Below are positions 7,656-13,672 of a DNA stretch of 22,562 nucleotides, one piece after another. The translations under genes and the position numbers were made by a program. Where the stretch lies: contig DASUFI010000247.1 in assembly GCA_036274635.1 (NCBI GenBank), forward strand, positions 1 through 22,562. The letters are read 5' to 3'. The notes under the pieces are model-generated. The model searched no databases. It saw only the letters and a program-made list of their open reading frames with translations, and was not told where the DNA came from. The stretch is from DASUFI01 sp036274635 (lineage in GTDB: Bacteria > Planctomycetota > B15-G4). Position 1 is the stretch's first letter. Every line of letters begins with the position of its first letter.

Positions 7656-9335
7656 ATGCCCGAGCGCGAGGTTCTCGAGGTCGACGTGCTCTTCGTCGGC
7701 GCCGGCCCCGCCGGCCTGGCGGGCGCGCTGCACCTCCAGCAGCTCCTCGCCCAGCACGACGCGCGCGCGAAGGAGACGGCCGGCCGGCCGCTGGGCGAGC
7801 TCATGGTCGCGGTGGTGGAGAAGGCCGAGACCATCGGCGCGCACGCCATCAGCGGCGCCGTCGTGGACCCCCGCGCGCTGGACGAGTTGCTGCCCGACTG
7901 GCGCGAGCAGTCCCCGCCGCTGGTGCCCGTCGAGACCGACGAGCTCCTGTGGCTGACGGAGCGTCGCACGCTGCACCTGCCGCACCCGCCGTGGATGCGC
8001 AACACCGGCTGCTGGACCGGCTCGCTCAACGCCCTCGTGCGCTGGCTGGCGCCGAAGGCCGAGGCCGCCGGCGTGAACCTGTTCGCCGGCTTCCCCGCCG
8101 CGGACCTCATCGTCGAGGACGGCGCCGTGCGCGGCGTCATCACCAACGACAAGGGCCTCGACGCCCACGGCCAGCCGAAGGGCAACTTCGAGCCGGGCGT
8201 GGAGATCCGCGCGAAGCTCACCATCCTCTGCGACGGCAGCCGCGGCCACCTCACCAAGCGCCTCGTGCAGCGCTTCGGCACCGCCGGCCGCAACCCGCAG
8301 GTCTACGAGACGGGAGTGAAGGAGACCTGGGAGGTGAAGGGCGCCGCCGCGCGCGCCGGCGCCGTGGTGCACACGGCCGGCTGGCCGCTGCCCTTCGGCC
8401 TCTTCGGCGGCTCCTTCATCTACTGGATCGGCGGGGACCTCATCACGCTGGGCCTCGTGGTGGACCTCGACGCCGAGGACCCCGCCTTCGACATCCACGA
8501 GGAGTTCCAGCGCTGGAAGACGCACCCCTACGTGCGCGCTCTGCTCGCCGGCGGCACGCGCGTGGCCTACGGCGCCAAGAGCCTGCCCGCGGGCGGCTAC
8601 TGGTCCATGCCGCGCCCGTGGGTGGACGGGTGCCTGCTCGCCGGCGACGCGCTCGGCACGCTGAACGCCGCGCGCCTCAAGGGCATCCACCTCGGCATGA
8701 AGAGCGCCATGCTCGCCGCCGAGACCGCGCTGGCCGCGCTCGTCGCCGGCGACTTCTCCGGCAAGGTCCTCGCCCCCTACGAGACCGCTCTGCGCGCAAG
8801 CTGGGCCGGCCGCGAGCTGTTCCGCTTCCGCAACTTCCACGCCGCCGTCTCGCACGGCCTCACGCCGCTGGCCATGCTGCAGGTGGGCCTGCAGCTGATC
8901 ACCGGCGGCCGCGGCTGGCGCGACCCGCTGCCCGCCGTCGCCGGCCACGAGCGCATGCGCCACCGCGCCGCCGTGCGTCCGCGCCGCCGCCCACCCTTCA
9001 AGCCCGACGGCGTCCTCACCTTCGACAAGCTCACCAACGTCTACTTCTCCGGCACGAAGCACCCCGAGGACCAGCCCAACCACCTGCTGGTCCACGCGAC
9101 GCCCGACCACTGCGCCGTGAAGTGCCGCGAGGAATACGGCAATCCCTGCCAGTCCTTCTGTCCCGCCGCCGTGTACGAGATGGTCGCCGACCCCAAATTC
9201 GGCACCGACGGCCAGTCGCTCCGCATCAACTTCTCCAATTGCGTCCACTGCAAGACCTGCGACATCCTCGACCCATATCAAGTGATCGAGTGGGTCACGC
9301 CCGCCGAAGGCGGCCCCGCGTACGTCAGTCTCTGA
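7656..9335 (+). CDS. Electron transfer flavoprotein-ubiquinone oxidoreductase
   Basis: This 559-aa membrane-associated flavoprotein passes electrons from reduced ETF to the quinone pool. The N-terminal FAD-binding motif VGAGPAGLAGALHL is at about residues 13-26. It is followed by ISGAVVDPRALDELLPDW, the characteristic ETF-QO block. Further family blocks include CDGSRGHLTKRL, LAGDALGTLNAARLKGIHLGMKSAMLAAE, and a quinone/membrane region. The C-terminal [4Fe-4S] domain keeps its cysteines (NPCQSFCPAAVYE near 497, then NCVHCKTCDILDP near 528-540), with EGGPAYVSL at the end. Length matches the family (550-600 aa). The ATG at 7656 is preceded by GAGGAG. An open frame runs further upstream to 7593 but lacks conserved sequence. 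No etfAB genes are nearby, so its partner is encoded elsewhere. Confidence 0.95.
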   Translation: MPEREVLEVDVLFVGAGPAGLAGALHLQQLLAQHDARAKETAGRPLGELMVAVVEKAETIGAHAISGAVVDPRALDELLPDWREQSPPLVPVETDELLWLTERRTLHLPHPPWMRNTGCWTGSLNALVRWLAPKAEAAGVNLFAGFPAADLIVEDGAVRGVITNDKGLDAHGQPKGNFEPGVEIRAKLTILCDGSRGHLTKRLVQRFGTAGRNPQVYETGVKETWEVKGAAARAGAVVHTAGWPLPFGLFGGSFIYWIGGDLITLGLVVDLDAEDPAFDIHEEFQRWKTHPYVRALLAGGTRVAYGAKSLPAGGYWSMPRPWVDGCLLAGDALGTLNAARLKGIHLGMKSAMLAAETALAALVAGDFSGKVLAPYETALRASWAGRELFRFRNFHAAVSHGLTPLAMLQVGLQLITGGRGWRDPLPAVAGHERMRHRAAVRPRRRPPFKPDGVLTFDKLTNVYFSGTKHPEDQPNHLLVHATPDHCAVKCREEYGNPCQSFCPAAVYEMVADPKFGTDGQSLRINFSNCVHCKTCDILDPYQVIEWVTPAEGGPAYVSL

Positions 9336-9339
9336 TCGA

Positions 9340-9363
9340 CTCCGCTGCGCGGCAGCAGTGGAG
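9340..9363 (+). terminator. Hairpin just after ETF-QO stop
   Basis: CTCCGCTGC (9340-9348) pairs with GCAGC...GGAG (9352-9363) around a 3-nt loop, with a 3-nt bulge (AGT). It starts 5 nt beyond the stop codon. There is no T-tract, so termination is inferred from position only. Confidence 0.35.
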
Positions 9364-9370
9364 GCCCACT

Positions 9371-9494
9371 CGCTCGAGCCGGCGCTCTGCCGATCGCCGC
9401 CCCGCAGGGAAGCGCGTCGGCACGCAGCGAAGAGTGTCGAGCGCACGCACAGCGCATCCGATCGCGCCGCGCGCCGGCGCCGCGAAGCGGCGCC
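9371..9494. repeat. Dyad-rich spacer with GAA-loop hairpin
   Basis: GCTCGA...TGCCGA (from 9371) faces TCGGCA...TCGAGC (to about 9442) as an imperfect palindrome. A perfect 8-bp hairpin, GGCGCCGC-GAA-GCGGCGCC, lies at 9476-9494. No coding sequence is credible here: open frames on both strands are Arg/Ala-rich with no recognisable similarity. Together with 9340-9363 and 9580-9706 this accounts for the 380-bp gene-free stretch 9336-9715. Confidence 0.4.
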
Positions 9495-9579
9495 CTACGC
9501 TGACGACCTCCAGCGACCCGCCGCAGCGAACTCGCGGCTCACGCCCCAGCCAGCTGGAACTCATCCCTCGCCGCGACGT

Positions 9580-9706
9580 CGGCTCTCCAGAGCGAGTGCC
9601 CGTCCGGCGGACGTGCGCAGGGGTCGGGGATGCGGCGCCGACGGCGCCCCATCCCCCGATCCCCGAGGAACTCGGGAGCCGGACGGGCCCTCGCTCTGGA
9701 GAGCCG
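9580..9706 (-). terminator. Giant nested hairpin between convergent genes
   Basis: Bases 9580-9608 pair with 9678-9706 over 29 positions with a single mismatch (T9597 against C9689). Between the arms are two smaller hairpins: GGGGATG...GGCGCC facing GGCGCC..CATCCCC (about 9631-9658), and CCCGAG-GAA-CTCGGG (9662-9676). The structure ends 9 nt from the stop codon of the minus-strand gene at 9716 and lies between convergent genes. A bidirectional terminator or mRNA end-protector is plausible. It equally fits the palindromic-element family seen at 7-439 and 6185-6439. Confidence 0.55.
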
Positions 9707-9715
9707 GAGCGCGGA

Positions 9716-11728
9716 CTAGTTCGACGACGCGCCCAGCGTGATCAGCACCCCGTCGACGACCTGTCCCTCGCTGACGAAGATCTTCTGCATCGACTTCTGC
9801 GCCTGGACGAGCTGCAGGAAGGGATGGATGGGCTTGTCCTGGTCGTCCTTGGTGGGCGTGACGGTGATCTGGTACTCGCCCGACCGCAGGTTGCGGAAGC
9901 TGAAGCCGCCGTCGTTGTCCGTGGTGCCGACGTCCATGAAGCCCGTGTCCTTCTGGCTGATCTGCACCTTGCAGAAGGCCAGCGGGTGGCTCGCGGCGGA
10001 GACGGCGTGGCCGGCGATGACGGCGCCCGGCGGCAGCACCAGGTCCATCGGCTTGTTGCCGCCCAGCGCGTCGTCGACGATGTTGACGTCGTTCACCACG
10101 ACGGGCGCGGAGTCCTCGTGGGTGCCGGACACCTGGTAGACGCCGGGCGGGACCTGCTCGAAGGCGTAGCTGCCGTCGCCGCCGGCCTTGACGTGCCGCT
10201 CGCGCGTGTCGTCGGGCGCGATGCTCTTGAAGATCTGGTTGAGGGCGTTGTCCTGGAAGTTGTTCTCGTTGAGCGAGACCATCGCGCCCGCGGCGGGCTT
10301 GCCGTCGGCGGTCTTGATGGTGCCGCGCAGCGTGCCGCCCTTGCTCATCGTGATGTTCACGGTCGTCGGCGCGTCGCCGCCGCCCGCCACGGTGAAGGGG
10401 TCGCTGCGCGAGTCGGCCCAGTCGTCGGCGCGCGCCTCGAGCACGTAGTCGCCGGGGTCGAGGTCGTCGAAGAGGAAGGTTCCGTCGGGCGCGTTGAAGC
10501 GGCGGCTGTCGCTCAGGTAGTTGGGCTCGCGGCCCGGCGCGCTCTTCATGAGGTGCAGGGTGAAGCTGGGGATGCCCTTGTCGGAAAGCGAGCTCACCTT
10601 GCCCTGCGCGCCGCCGCGGGCCGTCATCTCGACCAGCACGTTGCCGGCCGACGCGTCCACGTGCTGGATGACCTTGTCCGTGTAGCCCGGGCAGGTGGCG
10701 CGCAGCTGGTAGGTGGACGCGCCGATGCCCTCGAGCAGGAAGTTGCCGCCGTCGTCGCTCACGGCCACGGAGGTGCTCTGCACGTCGCGCGTGATCGAGC
10801 TGACCTCGACGCGCGCTCGCGGCACGGGCGCGCCCTTGTCGGTGACCACGCGGCCGGGCAGCGCGCTGCCGGGATTGAGCTCGAAGGCCAGGTTCTCGTC
10901 GCGCGGCTCGGGCTCCAGCGCGTACGAGACGGTGCGCGACTGCGACTCGAAGCCGTCGGCGGAGACGCGCACGCGGATGCTGCTGCTGCTCACGTGCGTG
11001 AAGGCGAAGCGCCCGGTGGAGTCGGTGAAGACGACGCGCGAGGGCCGCTGGTCCTCGGGCTTCAGGAAGGCCATGTCGAGCTGGTAGTACAGCTCGACGC
11101 GCGCGTTCGAGATGGGGCCGCTGTCCTTGGCCGTGACCGTGCCCGTGATGACCGCGCCCTCGGTCATGATGAGGACCACGTCCGGCGTCACGACGTTCTT
11201 CTGCACGCGGATGCCGCTCACCTCGCTGCGCGCGAAGTCGTCGTGCTCGCCCACGACGACGAAGGGCTGACCGACCGGGATGCGCTTGAGCTCGTAGCGC
11301 CCGTCGGGGCCGCTCGTGGCCGACGTGTCGACCTGCTGGCGCGTGCCCGGGAAGGCCGAGCCGCCCAGCAGCGCGTTGCCGCGGTACACCGTCAGCCGCA
11401 CGCCTTCCACCGGGTGGCGGCTCTTGTCCACGACCATGCCCGAGATGCCGCCGGCGGGATCACCGGCCGCCGCCACGATGGGCGAGTCGACCGGCAGGCG
11501 CGCGGCGTCGTTGGGCACCTCGATGGGCTGGGTGTCGCGCTCGGGCGGCGGGGCCGCCTGGAACTCGGGCTGCGGCGCCGCCTCGGGAGCGCGGGTGGCC
11601 ACGTTCTGCTGGCTCTTCGGGCTGTCGTCGTCGGAGTGGATCACGAGGTACGTGGCCACGCCGGCGAGCAGCAGCACCGCCACGCCGGCGATGGGCAGGA
11701 GCAGACTGGTCGGGCTGGAGCGGGGCAT
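9716..11728 (-). CDS. Anchored protein of repeated CarboxypepD_reg-like domains
   Basis: This 670-aa protein has an N-terminal TM anchor (about residues 9-31, LLLPIAGVAVLLLAGVATYLVI) and a Pro/Ala/Gln-rich linker to about 90. The rest is at least six beta-sandwich modules of the carboxypeptidase-regulatory-like/DUF4198-like type. Each shows the pattern G-x-V-x-D-x-x-G-x-P-x-x-x-A-x-V then D-x-x-G-x-Y/F-x-x-x-x-(I/L)-x-x-G-x-Y-x-(L/V). Examples are ISGMVVDKSRHPVEGVRLTV, LPGRVVTDKGAPVPRARVEV, GTLRGTIKTADGKPAAGAMV, and the ends SGPDGRYELKRIPVG and GDGSYAFEQVPPGVYQV. It should face the periplasm or cell surface. No enzymatic motif is visible, so a structural or adhesive role is only a guess. The ATG at 11728 gives the anchor immediately; there is no Shine-Dalgarno. 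Confidence 0.85.
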   Translation of the reverse strand: MPRSSPTSLLLPIAGVAVLLLAGVATYLVIHSDDDSPKSQQNVATRAPEAAPQPEFQAAPPPERDTQPIEVPNDAARLPVDSPIVAAAGDPAGGISGMVVDKSRHPVEGVRLTVYRGNALLGGSAFPGTRQQVDTSATSGPDGRYELKRIPVGQPFVVVGEHDDFARSEVSGIRVQKNVVTPDVVLIMTEGAVITGTVTAKDSGPISNARVELYYQLDMAFLKPEDQRPSRVVFTDSTGRFAFTHVSSSSIRVRVSADGFESQSRTVSYALEPEPRDENLAFELNPGSALPGRVVTDKGAPVPRARVEVSSITRDVQSTSVAVSDDGGNFLLEGIGASTYQLRATCPGYTDKVIQHVDASAGNVLVEMTARGGAQGKVSSLSDKGIPSFTLHLMKSAPGREPNYLSDSRRFNAPDGTFLFDDLDPGDYVLEARADDWADSRSDPFTVAGGGDAPTTVNITMSKGGTLRGTIKTADGKPAAGAMVSLNENNFQDNALNQIFKSIAPDDTRERHVKAGGDGSYAFEQVPPGVYQVSGTHEDSAPVVVNDVNIVDDALGGNKPMDLVLPPGAVIAGHAVSAASHPLAFCKVQISQKDTGFMDVGTTDNDGGFSFRNLRSGEYQITVTPTKDDQDKPIHPFLQLVQAQKSMQKIFVSEGQVVDGVLITLGASSN

Positions 11729-11753
11729 GGAGGCTTGGACGGAAGAGGGAAGG

Positions 11754-11773
11754 CGGCCTTCCCGGGAAGGCCG
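11754..11773. promoter_or_regulatory. 20-bp perfect palindrome upstream of surface-protein gene
   Basis: A perfect 20-bp self-complementary sequence without loop is centred on CCCGGG, 26-45 nt upstream of the ATG at 11728. It could be a dimeric-regulator operator or a 5'-UTR hairpin. The function is not known. Confidence 0.4.
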
Positions 11774-11786
11774 GGTGACCGTGGGT

Positions 11787-11806
11787 GGGGCGTCGCGGGA
11801 CGCCCC
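11787..11806 (-). terminator. Putative terminator after pseudouridine synthase gene
   Basis: GGGGCGTC (11787-11794) and GACGCCCC (11799-11806) form an 8-bp GC stem with a 4-nt loop, 74 nt past the stop codon of the minus-strand rluA-type gene. There is no U-tract. It may alternatively lie in the leader of the next gene. Confidence 0.3.
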
Positions 11807-11879
11807 GTGCGACCGTGCAGCTTACCCAATGGATGGGGCGGCCGGCGGGCGGACGGCCGGAGGCAGCCGTTCCGGCGCC

Positions 11880-12560
11880 TCAGACGGCCAGCGCGGCCAG
11901 GGCTTCCTCCATGTCAGCTGGCAGCGGCGCCGTGACCTCGAGCGGCCGCCCCGTGGCGGGATGCCTCAGGCCCAGGCGCTCGGCGTGCAGCAGGCAGCGC
12001 CCGGGCTGGAAGGCCGCGCCGTCGCGGTCGCGGCGGCCGTACTTGGAGTCGCCCAGCAGCGGGTGGCCGATGTGCGCCATGTGCACGCGCACCTGGTTGT
12101 GCCGTCCGCTCTCCAGCGACAGGCGCACGAGGCTCGCCGTGCCGCCCGCGCTCCGGCCAGGCAGCGTGCGCAGGACCTCGTAGTGCGTCACCGCCCGGCG
12201 GCCGCGGCGGTCCACGCGCGCCGTCGCGCCCTGGTCGAGGATGGGGATGTCGATGGTGGCGCGCTTCGTGGGGGGCACGCCGCGCACCAGCGCCAGGTAC
12301 TCCTTGGTCACCTCGTGGCGGCGGAAGGCGTCCTCCAGCGCCGCCCGCTGCGCGGGATCGAGGCACAGCAGCAGCACGCCGCTCGTGTCGCGGTCGAGGC
12401 GGTGCACCGGCGCCACCTTGAAGCCGTCGCGGCGCAGGTCGTCCAGCAGGCAGCGCTCGCGCGAGCCCGGCGGCGGCACGACCAGCACGCCGGGCGCCTT
12501 GTCGACCACGAGCAGCGTCGGGTCGCGGTGCAGCACGGCGTAGGTCGCGGCCTGGCTCAT
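11880..12560 (-). CDS. RluA-family RNA pseudouridine synthase
   Basis: This 226-aa cytoplasmic enzyme isomerises uridine to pseudouridine in rRNA or tRNA. The catalytic motif HRLDRDTSGVLLL, with its invariant Asp, lies near residue 50. The family C-terminal signature ESGRHNQVRVHMAHIGHPLLGDSKYG is intact at about 150-175. There is no N-terminal S4 domain, and the length (226) is closer to RluA/TruC-type than RluC/RluD-type enzymes, so the target base is not assignable. The ATG at 12560 overlaps the upstream ubiA-type gene by 4 nt (ATGA), implying coupling. The start MSQAATYAVLHRDPTLLVVDKAPGVLVV fits the family N-terminus directly. Confidence 0.93.
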   Translation of the reverse strand: MSQAATYAVLHRDPTLLVVDKAPGVLVVPPPGSRERCLLDDLRRDGFKVAPVHRLDRDTSGVLLLCLDPAQRAALEDAFRRHEVTKEYLALVRGVPPTKRATIDIPILDQGATARVDRRGRRAVTHYEVLRTLPGRSAGGTASLVRLSLESGRHNQVRVHMAHIGHPLLGDSKYGRRDRDGAAFQPGRCLLHAERLGLRHPATGRPLEVTAPLPADMEEALAALAV

Positions 12561-13524
12561 GGATGGCGGTAGATCACGGCCAGGACCACGATCGTCCAGG
12601 CGACGAAGCCCAGCAGCGTCGGCCGATCGCGCAGCAGCAGCTCGACCGGATCGGAGGCCGCGTCGCGGCGCACCCGCCCGCGCGCGCGGACGAGCAGCCA
12701 CGCCACGAGGGGCGCCGACGCCAGCAGGCCGGGCCCGCCGACCCTGGCCGCGGTCGCGGGCACCACGGTGTAGACCACGTAGCTGACGGCGGCCGCGAGC
12801 GCCGAGAGGTCCAGCAGCCGGTCCAGCACGGCCGGATCCCAGGTCGCCAGCGCGGGCCGGGCCGCGGCGCCCACCTGGCTGATCTCCAGCCGCCGCTTGC
12901 CCAGCGCGAGGAAGAGCGCGAGGCACGCCCCGCAGGCCACCAGCCAGTGCGAAGGCAGCAGCTGCAACGCCGCGCTGCCGGCGTAGGCGCGCAGCACGAA
13001 GGCCGCCGCCAGCGCGAGCACGTCGAGCCCGGCGACGGCGCGCAGCCACAACGTATACGCGCCGCTCAGCGCGAGGTACACGACGCACCAGCCCAGCGGG
13101 CCGACCGCCGCGAGCCCACCGGCCTCGACGGGCGGCGCGAGCCGCTGCACGACCCAGCCCAGCCCGAGGCCCGTCGCGATGCACAGCAGTCCCAGTCCCA
13201 GTGCCGTGCGCCGCGGCAGCGCTCCGGACGGCAGCGGCCGTCCGGCCTTGGCCGGGTGCAATCGGTCGGCCGGCTCGTCGCGCAGGTCGTTGAGCGCGTA
13301 GCCGCCCGAGGCCAGCAGGCAGAAGGCCGCGGCCATCAGCAGCGCCGCGCGCAGCGCGGCGGGGTCCTTCAGGCGCCCCGCGAAGACCAGCGGCGCCAGC
13401 ACCACCAGGTTCTTGGCCCAGTGCGCGGGGCGCAGCAGCGCCAGCGCGGCGCGCAGCGGCGGGGCGGCGGTCGCGGCGCGGGCGATGGGCGGCCTCAGGC
13501 GCAGGGGTCAGGAACGGTGTGCAT
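12557..13524 (-). CDS. UbiA-family prenyltransferase (DPPR synthase-like), apparent frameshift at start
   Basis: This is a polytopic membrane prenyltransferase. The first Asp-rich motif NDLRDEPADRLHPAKAGRP, then LALGKRRLEI and VVYTVVP, match the decaprenyl-phosphate phosphoribosyltransferase (UbiA-like) branch. That enzyme joins PRPP to polyprenyl phosphate for cell-envelope arabinose or related sugars. The conserved opening LLRPAHWAKNLVVLAPLVF reads in frame up to a stop at 13510, without ATG, GTG or TTG. The nearest standard start, GTG 13405, would remove it. An ATG at 13524 has GGAG 8 nt upstream but reads only nine residues in another frame (stop 13495-13497). One extra C in the C-run 13504-13507 would join them into an intact 322-aa protein. 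It is therefore a frameshift, an assembly error, or a CTG start at 13498 or 13504. Product class is fairly sure, substrate is not. Confidence 0.75.
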
Positions 13525-13550
13525 CGGACCGGCTCCGCGCGGGAGGTTAG

Positions 13551-13588
13551 CGGACGGCCCGCGCGGGCTCCACCGCGAGGGCCGTCCG
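13551..13588 (-). terminator. Hairpin between clpB and ubiA-like gene
   Basis: Bases 13551-13566 pair with 13573-13588 (15 of 16) around a 6-nt loop. The hairpin lies 85 nt beyond the clpB stop and just upstream of the ubiA-like start. There is no U-tract after the stem on the minus strand. It may be the clpB terminator or part of an alternative-structure leader (see the direct repeat at 13551-13665). Confidence 0.45.
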
Positions 13589-13665
13589 CCCGCGGCGCGA
13601 GCGTGACCGTCGTGTCGCCGTGGCGCCAAGCCGCGCCGCTCGGACGGCCCGCGCGGGCTCCACCG
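13551..13665. repeat. 25-nt direct repeat, two copies 90 nt apart
   Basis: The same 25-nt sequence beginning CGGACGGCCC occurs at 13551-13575 and 13641-13665 without mismatch. Its inverse complement (15 of 16) lies between them at 13573-13588, so the middle segment can pair with either copy. Nothing in the 165-bp spacer reads as a gene. Confidence 0.7.
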
Positions 13666-13672
13666 GCCGGGC

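Noticed and set aside
9358..9741. Open frames in the ETF-QO/surface-protein spacer
   Set aside because: Arg/Ala-rich, overlap strong hairpins on both strands, and match no family I recognise.
7049..11935. A plus-strand open frame of over 1600 codons
   Set aside because: It runs across the end of the MORN gene, ETF-QO and the antisense of the surface-protein gene. Composition is Arg/Ala/Gly-rich, and the real genes in other frames have clear family motifs.
13551..13665. CRISPR-like repeat
   Set aside because: Only two copies with no regular spacer unit; the intervening sequence contains the inverse complement, which fits RNA structure rather than a CRISPR array.
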